Part shown: positions 9,216 to 16,599 of the stretch, piece after piece
Layout: each line of letters starts with the position of its first letter
Numbering within the stretch: the stretch's first letter is position 1
Source of the DNA: JAUSPI01 sp964454305
GTDB taxonomy: Bacteria; Desulfobacterota; Syntrophia; Syntrophales; JADFWA01
Length of the DNA stretch: 64,000 bases
Direction: 5' to 3'
Assembly (NCBI GenBank): GCA_964454305.1
Contig: CAYVXX010000001.1
Coordinates: forward strand, 1-64,000
Notes under the pieces: model-generated
What the model was told of the DNA's origin: nothing
Databases searched by the model: none
What the model saw: the letters and a program-made list of their open reading frames with translations, nothing else
Made by a program: the position numbers and the translations under genes

Positions 9216-9236
9216 TATCAAGAATCACGATTGATA
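9216..9236. promoter_or_regulatory. Palindrome upstream of hdrA, possible operator
   Basis: TATCAA and TTGATA arms are separated by 9 bases, 57 bases before the hdrA start. The position fits an operator for the operon. It is not the FNR pattern (arms are inside-out) and not a clear Rex box; no clean -35/-10 pair could be placed around it. Confidence 0.3.
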
Positions 9237-9240
9237 TATT

Positions 9241-9260
9241 CGTAAAACATCGGTTTTACG
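9241..9260. repeat. Short hairpin sharing ends with the MITE-like family
   Basis: CGTAAAAC-ATCG-GTTTTACG is a perfect 8-base stem with a 4-base loop, followed by AGACTGTCA. The same outer sequence (TTCGTAAAA ... TTTTACGAGACTGTCA) bounds the element at 23966-24243, so this looks like a minimal or collapsed member. It lies just after the engB stop and could incidentally act as a 3' hairpin, but it lacks a U-run. Confidence 0.5.
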
Positions 9261-9266
9261 AGACTG

Positions 9267-9860
9267 TCATTTTTGAGTGCTTGTCATCTTTTCTATCTCT
9301 TTCCAGACAGTCCCCTTTCCTTCGCCCGTCTTTGCAGAAAACAGAGCTATGTTACTGTCAAGAGACAATCCCAATATCTCCTTTATGCGTTGCTGTCGAA
9401 TCTTTATCTGGTTCTTGGAAAGTTTGTCAATTTTTGTCAGGACGACAAGAAAACAAATACGGTAAAAACGGAACCATTCAATAAGAGAAAGATCGTTCTC
9501 AGACGGATCCCTTCTTACATCAAGGATTAAAATAACAAGGCGCAAATTCTCCCGTTCTCTAAAATATCTCTCCACCATGGGCCCCCAATCCATCTTCACA
9601 GAAATGGGCACCCTGGCATATCCATAACCGGGAAGGTCGACAAAACAAAGCAGGTCGTTTATCACAAAAAAATTTACAAGTCTCGTCCTTCCGGGGGTTG
9701 TACTCGTTTTGGCAAGCCTTTTTCGATTAACAAGCACGTTAATAAGCGAAGATTTTCCCACGTTGGATCTGCCGGCAAAGGCCACCTCAGGAAGTAAACT
9801 CTTTGGATACTGAGAGGGTTCCCTGGCACTCTTTATAAAGTTTACCGATGTTATTTTCAT
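9267..9860 (-). CDS. engB: Ribosome biogenesis GTP-binding protein EngB/YsxC
   Basis: The protein has 197 residues and a TrmE-Era-type GTPase fold: G1 GRSNVGKSS (about 30-38), G2 threonines in TTPGRT, G3 DLPGYGYA (about 74-81), G4 TKIDK (about 141-145). EngB acts in assembly of the large ribosomal subunit in the cytoplasm. Length is typical. It stands alone between the hdrA operon and the response regulator on the same strand, with ~100-base spacers on both sides. Confidence 0.95.
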   Translation of the reverse strand: MKITSVNFIKSAREPSQYPKSLLPEVAFAGRSNVGKSSLINVLVNRKRLAKTSTTPGRTRLVNFFVINDLLCFVDLPGYGYARVPISVKMDWGPMVERYFRERENLRLVILILDVRRDPSENDLSLIEWFRFYRICFLVVLTKIDKLSKNQIKIRQQRIKEILGLSLDSNIALFSAKTGEGKGTVWKEIEKMTSTQK

Positions 9861-9957
9861 AGTAATTGTTTAATATTGATAAAATTGTAAAAGGGCTAAA
9901 ATGCCCCTTCCCTTATATGGAATAGATCGTTGATTACTTACTGCCAAACACTCATCA

Positions 9958-11337
9958 TTACTCAAATTCTATACCATACTTTTCTAATTTCCTCTCAAGT
10001 GTAGGCCGCGAGATACCAAGTATTTCGCAGATTTCACCCTTATTCTTGCCAGTTTTCTTGATAACCCGCCTTATATGCTTCTTCTCTATCTCATCTATGG
10101 TACAGATTTCAAAATCCTCATCTTTTTCATTTCCTTCGCTTATCGTCTCACTCTGATTTTCTCCTTCGGGAAAGTCTTCCAACAGATCAGGGAAGTCACT
10201 TTTTCCGAGAACCTGCCCCTTAGTTATAACAACGGCTCTAACCAGAAGATTCTCCAGCTCCCTGATATTTCCAGGCCAGCTGTATTTCATGAAGATGTCC
10301 ATCATCTCACGGGATACACTGACAACATTTTTATGTAAATCACGATTGATTTTTTTGAGGAGATAGTCGACAAGAGGGCTGATATCCTCACTTCTCTTTC
10401 TCAGGGGAGGAATGTTCATCGATACAATATTCAGGCGATAATAAAGATCGTCTCTGAATTTACCTTCTTTCACAAGTTTCCTTATGTCCTTATTGGTAGC
10501 AGCGATTATCCTTGCGTTAACCTTTACTCTATCTTTCCCGCCAACTCTCTCAAACTCCATTTCCTGCAATACTCTTAAAAGCTTGGCTTGAAGATTTATT
10601 GACATCTCGCTGATCTCATCCAAAAAAACTGTGCCGTAACGGGCAAGCTCAAATTTGCCCAATTTTTTACTTATCGCCCCCGTAAAGGAACCCTTCTCAT
10701 GACCGAAAAGTTCAGATTCAAGGAGGGTATCAACAATGGCGGAACAGTTTATCGCTATATAAGGCTCGCTGCTCGACGTGCTATTATGTACAACCTTCGC
10801 GATCAGTTCCTTGCCAGTTCCACTCTCTCCTTGAATAAGCACTGTTGTTTTGCTCTGAGAAACAACCCCAATGGTCTTAAAAATTTCGCTCATCGCACTG
10901 CCCGTACCAATAATATCTCCGACCTTGAAATCCCTCGAAGGCTCCATGAGGAGACCGTTTATTTTCCTCTCCATTTCAAGGGTTGTTAATGCCTTCCGAA
11001 TAGCCATGTCCAGCTCATCAACATCAATAGGTTTGTGAATGTAATCAAAAGCCCCCTCCTTCATTGCCTTAATAGCCGTATCCATATCATGATGAGCGGT
11101 AATCATAATCACTTTGGTACCTTCATCATCCCCTTTCAGATCCTCCAATACAGTAAAACCATTAATGTCCGGAAGTCTTATGTCCAGGATTACAACATCA
11201 GGCGAAACCTCAACTACCTTGTTCAACCCATCAGTACCGGTCAGTGCGGTATGTACTTCATACCCTTCTTCAGTCAAATATAGTTTGAGGGTCTCACATA
11301 TAGAGCTATCATCATCAATTACAAGAACTTTCGACAT
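9958..11337 (-). CDS. NtrC-family sigma-54-dependent response regulator
   Basis: Three domains are visible: a receiver (MSKVLVIDDDSS start; phosphoacceptor Asp in VVILDIRLPD near residue 51; Lys in YIHKP near 102), a sigma-54 AAA+ domain with Walker A GESGTGKE and the GAFTGA-type loop (GSFTGAISKK), and a C-terminal Fis-type helix-turn-helix ending ISRPTLERKLEKYGIEFE. ATG 11337 is chosen because AGGGAG precedes it and the receiver fold begins there; an upstream in-frame extension lacks homology. The cognate kinase gene lies 121 bases upstream on the same strand. A predicted sigma-54 promoter stands at 14573, making that operon its probable target. 459 residues. Confidence 0.95.
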   Translation of the reverse strand: MSKVLVIDDDSSICETLKLYLTEEGYEVHTALTGTDGLNKVVEVSPDVVILDIRLPDINGFTVLEDLKGDDEGTKVIMITAHHDMDTAIKAMKEGAFDYIHKPIDVDELDMAIRKALTTLEMERKINGLLMEPSRDFKVGDIIGTGSAMSEIFKTIGVVSQSKTTVLIQGESGTGKELIAKVVHNSTSSSEPYIAINCSAIVDTLLESELFGHEKGSFTGAISKKLGKFELARYGTVFLDEISEMSINLQAKLLRVLQEMEFERVGGKDRVKVNARIIAATNKDIRKLVKEGKFRDDLYYRLNIVSMNIPPLRKRSEDISPLVDYLLKKINRDLHKNVVSVSREMMDIFMKYSWPGNIRELENLLVRAVVITKGQVLGKSDFPDLLEDFPEGENQSETISEGNEKDEDFEICTIDEIEKKHIRRVIKKTGKNKGEICEILGISRPTLERKLEKYGIEFE

Positions 11338-11427
11338 GCCACCACTCCCTAAATATGGTGATTGTAAGTTTCTATCGGCTAAAACCGTACAGACTGAGAG
11401 GCATAAAGGAATCAAACGATAAAGTGC

Positions 11428-11448
11428 GGCCCGATGGTTTCATCGGCC
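11428..11448. other. Inverted repeat between kinase and regulator genes
   Basis: CCGATG-GTTT-CATCGG with flanking GGC/GCC forms a short hairpin in the 121-base kinase-regulator spacer. On the minus strand it has no U-run, so it is not a standard terminator; it may limit read-through or stabilise an mRNA end. Confidence 0.3.
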
Positions 11449-11458
11449 TTTTAAGGGC

Positions 11459-14110
11459 TTACGCCTGAATCTCCAATCCTTCTCCCGTCTCCTCACTGAA
11501 AACAAGAAATGTGATACGAACTGTCGTTCCTTTCCCCTTTTCACTTATGACCTCTACCGTTCCATGGTGCAGATCAACAATCTTCTTAACCTGGGTTAAC
11601 CCAAGACCGGTACCGTATTTCTTATTCGTAAAAAATGGGTTGAATATATGGTGAAGGTCTTCCTTATCAATGCCACAACCATTATCCTTGACTTCAATAA
11701 CAAGGGATTTATACTTATTTTTAACCAGTTCCGTCGATATTAAGAGTTTTCCCCGATCCTCCATTGCATCAATAGCATTGAGATAGATATTTAAAAATGC
11801 CTCCTCCAACATAGCCGAATCAAATTTCACAAGCGGAATTTCTTTATCATATGTACTCTGGATACTTATCTTTTTATCCGTTATTTCCTTTTCAGCCATT
11901 GCCAGAGATTCTTTAAGAGCTTTATTGATATCAGCAGGTTCCATTTTAGCTTCTCCAGGCCTGGCAAAAATAAGGATATCTCTTACCAGCTTCTCCAGGT
12001 GTTCAACCTCTTTCTCGGCAATCTCAAATCTTTTCAAATCATTTCCTGAAGGTTTAAGCCTTTTTTCCAGGATTTGAAGGCTCATCTTGATAGAAGAAAG
12101 CGGGTTCCTGACTTCGTGTGCAATACCGGCGGACAGCTGTCCCACAGCAGCAAGCTTCTGGCTCTCATAGAATTTTTTTTCAAGGTTCTTGAACTCCGTA
12201 ATGTCCCGTTGAACAACAACATATCGGTCAGTGCCTTTAATCGGCCCGGAGGTCAACAATAAATTTCTCACCGAACCATCCTCTTTTTTTATCTCGATCT
12301 CGAAAGGTTTATATATCCCTCTCTTTATCTCCTTCCATTTTTCAAGCATGGAATCTCTGTGTTCCGGGGCAACAAATTCCGTAAAGTGTTTACCCTTGAC
12401 ATGCTGAAGGGCAGATTCGTTTTTTCCTCCCTTTGCCCGGCTGACATAATCGATAACCCCCTCACTGTTGAAGGCAAATACCCGATCGGGGGAACTGTCC
12501 AATATAGACTGGAGATAATTGTAAAGTTCTTCCATCTCATTTCTCAGTCTTACATTTTTATCCAGCTCATTTTCGAGAGTCTCGGCATACTCCTTCAATC
12601 TGATTCCCATCTCCTTCTCCAGAGAGACATCCTGAAGGGTCTCAATGACCGCGATGATCTCCCCCTTTTCATCATATATCGGGGCCGCCAGAAAATAGAG
12701 GTGTCTACCTTTACCGCCTAAGTCCTCAAAGTAATCCATCGCTCCATAAGCACCCTTTACTATCTCCGACTGCTGTACCATATTATTACCATAATACTCT
12801 TTTAATCCCTCAACATCATTATCAATAATCAGATCGGCCATAACAGGTCTCTTCTCGTGGTAAAACGGAACATACTGTTTGTCAGTATTTATCATCTCCT
12901 TGCCGTCAAAATTGGTCAACTCAGTGCAGGCCTTGTTCCAAAGGATAATTTTATGCTCCCTGTTCAGGACAAATGTCGGTATGGGAGACCCTTCTATGAT
13001 TCCTTCAATGGTTTTCTTCTCCCTGGCAAGCTTTTCCTGCCAGATACTCTTTTCCTTCAGGTGCTTCAGTTCCTCCTCGAGACGCAGCCGCTTCCTCCCT
13101 GAATTAATCACAAATATGCTTCCGATAATAACGGCAGCAATCAACCCGGCAGCCACAGCCATGACAGTGAGAAAAGTTTTACGTAAAAGTGAAATGACCA
13201 CATCATGAGGAGAACTGATGGCGATCGTCCATTTTCGTATGCCAAGGTTAACCTTGGCATAGGCGACAACGCTTTTTTCAATACTGCCACTATCTCCTAT
13301 CAGCAAATATTCACCGTATCCCCCTTCGCCTTTTAGTAAAACATCTTTCAGGGAAGCTGTTCCCTCAGACTTCGCACCCTCAAGTATCCCTACATCCTTT
13401 CCTACAAATTCAGCATCAGGGTGAACAAGTATTGTACCTCTATCATCCACCATCCAGGAATAGCAAGACACCTCACATTTAACCGGCCTGATATACCGAT
13501 CAATTATTGTAGAAAGAGAAAGGGCAGCAAAAACCACACCGGAAAACTCATTGTCGGAATCATACCGGGGGACAGCAATAATAATAGACTTAGATATATT
13601 TTCCACGTCCTTACCTTTTTTTTCACCCATCGGTACCAGATCGCTTATATATGGAATCCCTGTTTCCTTTACCTCCTGAAAATAGCGGTAAAATTCAAAA
13701 CTTTTACCCTTTATTCCTTTCATGTAAGAAGTTGGGTAAGTGCCTATGGCGACTCCCTCTTTATCTTCTATGGCTATAAAATTAACCTTCCCTTCCAAAT
13801 CATTATAAATTACCTTCAGACTCTGGCGTGTGGCTTCGGGCATAGTTCCTTTAACACATGGAAGCTTGGACAGATTTATCATACTTTTTTCGACGCCACC
13901 GATGAGATCCTCTATCCCGGTAGCTGTCCCACTGGCAATAACCAGTTGCTGCTTACTGTACTGCTCTACCATATCTTTTTCCCTTGCACTATTGATAACC
14001 AGCGCAAACAGGACAATCATGGAAACAACAGTTAAAGTGGCCACCCAGATGGAAAGCGTTGAATTGATTTCAAAACGCTTATTTTTACCGCTGGACTGGG
14101 TTTTGTGCAT
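11459..14110 (-). CDS. Membrane sensor histidine kinase (double Cache, two PAS, HisKA, HATPase)
   Basis: About 883 residues. A transmembrane segment near residues 22-42 is followed by a ~280-residue periplasmic double-Cache region (WMVDDRGTILVHPD motif near 240), a second membrane segment near 330-350, two PAS domains, HisKA with the phosphoacceptor in GIAHEVRNPLSS, and an HATPase domain (NGCGI, TGLGL). The system should sense an external small molecule and phosphorylate the NtrC-type regulator encoded next. A TTG at 14116 directly abuts the preceding stop; the ATG at 14110 is preferred because GGGAG lies 9 bases before it. The gene begins within a few bases of the 58-residue gene's stop, so translation is probably coupled. 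Confidence 0.93.
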   Translation of the reverse strand: MHKTQSSGKNKRFEINSTLSIWVATLTVVSMIVLFALVINSAREKDMVEQYSKQQLVIASGTATGIEDLIGGVEKSMINLSKLPCVKGTMPEATRQSLKVIYNDLEGKVNFIAIEDKEGVAIGTYPTSYMKGIKGKSFEFYRYFQEVKETGIPYISDLVPMGEKKGKDVENISKSIIIAVPRYDSDNEFSGVVFAALSLSTIIDRYIRPVKCEVSCYSWMVDDRGTILVHPDAEFVGKDVGILEGAKSEGTASLKDVLLKGEGGYGEYLLIGDSGSIEKSVVAYAKVNLGIRKWTIAISSPHDVVISLLRKTFLTVMAVAAGLIAAVIIGSIFVINSGRKRLRLEEELKHLKEKSIWQEKLAREKKTIEGIIEGSPIPTFVLNREHKIILWNKACTELTNFDGKEMINTDKQYVPFYHEKRPVMADLIIDNDVEGLKEYYGNNMVQQSEIVKGAYGAMDYFEDLGGKGRHLYFLAAPIYDEKGEIIAVIETLQDVSLEKEMGIRLKEYAETLENELDKNVRLRNEMEELYNYLQSILDSSPDRVFAFNSEGVIDYVSRAKGGKNESALQHVKGKHFTEFVAPEHRDSMLEKWKEIKRGIYKPFEIEIKKEDGSVRNLLLTSGPIKGTDRYVVVQRDITEFKNLEKKFYESQKLAAVGQLSAGIAHEVRNPLSSIKMSLQILEKRLKPSGNDLKRFEIAEKEVEHLEKLVRDILIFARPGEAKMEPADINKALKESLAMAEKEITDKKISIQSTYDKEIPLVKFDSAMLEEAFLNIYLNAIDAMEDRGKLLISTELVKNKYKSLVIEVKDNGCGIDKEDLHHIFNPFFTNKKYGTGLGLTQVKKIVDLHHGTVEVISEKGKGTTVRITFLVFSEETGEGLEIQA

Positions 14111-14116
14111 AGTCAA

Positions 14117-14293
14117 TTACTCCCTTCTTTGACCTTTCTCCTTATGTTCTTTAACAGCCATCAATATATAAACACCCACAGCAGCACCCAACGAAATAAG
14201 AAGCTTGGTTAATCCACTCTCAATATCAATAACCTTGTCACAGATAAGCCAAACAACCAGGTATGTTACAGCGGTCAATACTTCCTGTATCAT
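14117..14293 (-). CDS. 58-residue two-helix membrane protein (paralogue of 49018-49251)
   Basis: The ATG at 14293 has AAAGGA four bases upstream and opens a 58-codon frame ending immediately before the kinase gene. Two hydrophobic stretches (VTYLVVWLIC and LLISLGAAVGVYILM) flank a short acidic loop, VIDIESG; the tail is basic. It is about 75 percent identical by eye to the first ~50 residues of the 77-residue protein at 49018-49251, and ~40 bases of upstream sequence are also similar, so the gene pair arose by duplication. No known family is recognised. It heads the kinase-regulator operon; a role as accessory membrane subunit of the sensor is only a guess. Confidence 0.75.
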   Translation of the reverse strand: MIQEVLTAVTYLVVWLICDKVIDIESGLTKLLISLGAAVGVYILMAVKEHKEKGQRRE

Positions 14294-14437
14294 TTTATCC
14301 TTTCACAACCTGAAATCAAAGTTCCAGAACTTTCATCCATTCTCTCACGAATAAACTTATCTAGGTCTTGCATATTATCGTTCCAACCAAAATATTTCAA
14401 TAAAAATATACTGATATATGAGCCAATTTTAAAATTC

Positions 14438-14463
14438 GTTAAATTCACGGATCGCAATTTAAC
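14438..14463. promoter_or_regulatory. Probable upstream activator site for the NtrC-type regulator
   Basis: A perfect inverted repeat GTTAAATT-N10-AATTTAAC lies about 110-135 bases upstream of the -24 element at 14573, the usual distance for an NtrC-family binding site. A further palindrome AATTTTAAAATT (14425-14436) and a CGTTAAA repeat (14437, 14468) crowd the same spot, consistent with two cooperating sites. Confidence 0.5.
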
Positions 14464-14572
14464 AAGACGTTAAACTATGCTTTTTAGAAAAATATCAAGC
14501 ACAGAAACCCAAAATTTAAATTATACGAACGTTTATGCTATGTTAAAGCAGAAACCTCAACCCATAATGAAG

Positions 14573-14587
14573 TGGCATAACTGTTGC
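14573..14587 (+). promoter_or_regulatory. Sigma-54 (-24/-12) promoter
   Basis: TGGCAT-N5-TTGC fits the RpoN consensus, with the invariant GG and GC exactly 10 bases apart (14574-14575 and 14586-14587). It lies 110 bases before the c-subunit-like gene, which has AAGGAGA upstream of its ATG. No competing -35/-10 was seen. The rest of the 403-base spacer is AT-rich and holds the palindromes at 14425-14463. Confidence 0.8.
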
Positions 14588-14696
14588 AACATCCCCTTCC
14601 AGTTCTCAAAGATTTCCCCTTTTACAAAAACACTCTTTATGCTATAAAGGTAAAAGGGGAAGATAAAAACTAATTAACAATGGAAGGAGAATAAAA

Positions 14697-15071
14697 ATGT
14701 TTCAGAAACTCAGAAAGATGTTATTAACCCTCTTAACAACAACGGCTGTCCTGCTAATATCTTCACCAGTGGCCTTTGCTTCGGAAGTACTCCCCACCGG
14801 TGAATCGTACGTAAAAGTTGCCTTTGCTGTAGGCGCCATGCTTGCAGCTGGTTTTGCTATCGGCATGGGTGCAATTGGTGCGGGTATGGGAATAGGTCAG
14901 GCCGCTAACGGAGCATGTACAGCAGTTGGAAGAAACCCCGGAGTTCAGGGAAAGATATTGATGACGATGCTTGTAGGTATGGCCATGGCAGAATCGATCG
15001 CCATATATGCCCTTGTTGTCTCGCTTGTTCTCCTTTATGCAAACCCCTACATGAGCTATTTTATTGGATAG
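14697..15071 (+). CDS. Orphan F-type ATP synthase c-subunit-like protein with signal-like N-terminus
   Basis: The 124-residue protein starts with a basic and hydrophobic stretch resembling a signal peptide (cleavage likely after PVAFA, residue 28) followed by the two-helix c-subunit hairpin: glycine-rich helix 1 (GAMLAAGFAIGMGAIGAG), polar loop GRNPG, helix 2 with the ion-binding glutamate in MAESIAIY and the ending YANP. The ES...Y arrangement recalls Na+-type rings, but the helix-1 Gln expected there appears replaced by Ile, so ion specificity is open. No other ATP synthase gene is in the window. It lies under a sigma-54 promoter and is followed by a Cache protein gene. Desulfobacterota do carry split atp operons, so it could be the sole c-subunit gene. 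Confidence 0.85.
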   Translation: MFQKLRKMLLTLLTTTAVLLISSPVAFASEVLPTGESYVKVAFAVGAMLAAGFAIGMGAIGAGMGIGQAANGACTAVGRNPGVQGKILMTMLVGMAMAESIAIYALVVSLVLLYANPYMSYFIG

Positions 15072-15117
15072 TATCAGACAATCCACTTCAAAAACACAGC
15101 TAGGGGGGGAAATGATA

Positions 15118-16434
15118 ATGGCAGAAACTAAAAAAGTACAGCAGTTATTCACTGTAGGGAGGATCTTCTTCCTGCTTATCGTAATCCCCTTATCACTCAT
15201 GGCTCTTCTTATAGCCAATGGCATATTCAAAGTGGGAGAAACAACGAGGCAGCGGGCAACCGCAGCCTTAGACGAAAAATCCCAAAATGAAATAAAGATA
15301 CGTGCCATCAATACGGCTGAAGACGTTGCCAATTTCCTCGGGGAGAGAAGGAATGATCTTATGATTGCAACGATTATTCCGACAACCGATTCTATATACA
15401 AGGAGTTTATAAGCAAGAAGAATAGTTACATATGGGTAAAGGAAGGTGACAAAGTTCAAAAGGTTCTGGCCCCTCTCTACACCGAGATGTCTCTGATTGA
15501 TAGCACTGGTAAAGAATTGATAAAAATCACTAACGGAAAGATAGTGCCAAAATCAAAGCTGACAAACGTGAGTAATCCTGCAAACACAACTTACAAATCT
15601 GAGGATTATTTTGGCAAGGCCAGTAAACTCAAGAAAGGGAACGCTTACATTTCTCACGTCACAGGCTGGTATGTAGACAGGTCTGATTTTGAAAAGGGAA
15701 AAAGGTTTATGGGCGTAATTCGTCTGGCCACTCCCTTATTTGACGAAAAAGGGTTTGCGGGGATAATTGTCCTTGCTCTTGATACAAGGCACCTTGCTGA
15801 GTTTACCGATCATGTTGTGCCGACTCAGTCTGAATATGTTGTCGAAGCAGATGCATCAACCGGCAATTATGCCTATATGGTGGACAACAGAGGATTCATT
15901 ATTTCTCATCCGAATGATTACCATATAATTGGTTTTTATAGCAATGGTCGTCCTGCCATGCCGCTTACTGAAAAAACCACAAATGCTCTAACTGAAAAGG
16001 GAGAAGAGGTATTAAATCTCAATCTTCTTGGTTTCATGGATAGAGGCATGCCGGAAATTGCAAAGGATGCGGCTGCGGGAAATTCCGGGATTAAGACCTA
16101 CAAATTCAAAAATCACACAAAATTTGTTGCTTATGCACCAATTAAGTTCTATGCGGAAAGCTACCCAAAGCCTGGTGGATTCGGGTGGATAGGAATGGGA
16201 GTAGATGTAGATAAGTTCAATACTCTTGCCAGGGCTTACTCCGAGAATGTGGAGAAAGAAGTAAAATCATGGACAACGACAATCGCCATGATAATTGTTA
16301 TTTCAGTTATTTTACTTTTCCTCATTACTGCAATTCTCGTAAGGGGAATTTCACGTTCGATAGAAGCGGAAATACCTGAAGGCGCAGAAAGCGTAAATGA
16401 TTACTATGAGGATGAGGACGAAAAAGAAGAATAA
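15118..16434 (+). CDS. Membrane-anchored Cache-domain protein without output domain
   Basis: A transmembrane segment (about residues 12-34) is followed by a ~330-residue extracytoplasmic region with Cache features (MVDNRGFIISHPND near residue 250; GWIGMGVDVDKF near 365), a second transmembrane segment (about 385-410) and a short acidic tail ending DEDEKEE. There is no HAMP, kinase, cyclase or methyl-accepting domain, so it is a free sensory or binding module. ATG 15118 is used since the GGGGGGG Shine-Dalgarno block (15103-15109) is about 8 bases upstream; ATG 15112 is the alternative. It is 46 bases downstream of the c-subunit-like gene, followed by a terminator, defining a two-gene operon. 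It may present ligand to the neighbouring Cache kinase (inference). Confidence 0.85.
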   Translation: MAETKKVQQLFTVGRIFFLLIVIPLSLMALLIANGIFKVGETTRQRATAALDEKSQNEIKIRAINTAEDVANFLGERRNDLMIATIIPTTDSIYKEFISKKNSYIWVKEGDKVQKVLAPLYTEMSLIDSTGKELIKITNGKIVPKSKLTNVSNPANTTYKSEDYFGKASKLKKGNAYISHVTGWYVDRSDFEKGKRFMGVIRLATPLFDEKGFAGIIVLALDTRHLAEFTDHVVPTQSEYVVEADASTGNYAYMVDNRGFIISHPNDYHIIGFYSNGRPAMPLTEKTTNALTEKGEEVLNLNLLGFMDRGMPEIAKDAAAGNSGIKTYKFKNHTKFVAYAPIKFYAESYPKPGGFGWIGMGVDVDKFNTLARAYSENVEKEVKSWTTTIAMIIVISVILLFLITAILVRGISRSIEAEIPEGAESVNDYYEDEDEKEE

Positions 16435-16442
16435 AAAGTAGT

Positions 16443-16481
16443 AAAAGGCCGGGGGAGGTTCAACTGCTCCCGGCCTTTTTT
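16443..16481 (+). terminator. Rho-independent terminator
   Basis: GGCCGGGGGAG and CTCCCGGCC arms enclose a short loop, followed by TTTTTT; it ends the c-subunit/Cache operon 9 bases after the stop codon. A-run upstream makes it potentially bidirectional. Confidence 0.92.
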
Positions 16482-16529
16482 GAAGCGTCCTTCTTCCCCT
16501 ATATCCCAACCACTTATTAGACCTGCCGT

Positions 16530-16599
16530 GAAACCAGAAGCCAGAAATCAGTATCCAGAATTTAAAATGCAAATGGAGATTCAGACTTCTGATTTCTGT
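16530..16599. repeat. Heptamer spacer repeat (CCAGAAA / TTCTGAT units)
   Basis: Consecutive 7-base units (CCAGAAG, CCAGAAA, TCAGTAT, CCAGAAT) are followed about 30 bases on by their inverse (TTCTGAT TTCTGTC). They fill the spacer between the terminator and the SpoIID-like gene's 3' end. Confidence 0.55.

Noticed and set aside
14340..14400. A second sigma-54 promoter driving the small-protein/kinase operon (TGGAAC...TGC on the minus strand)
   Set aside because: The GG and GC are 11 rather than 10 bases apart and the -24 block is poor.
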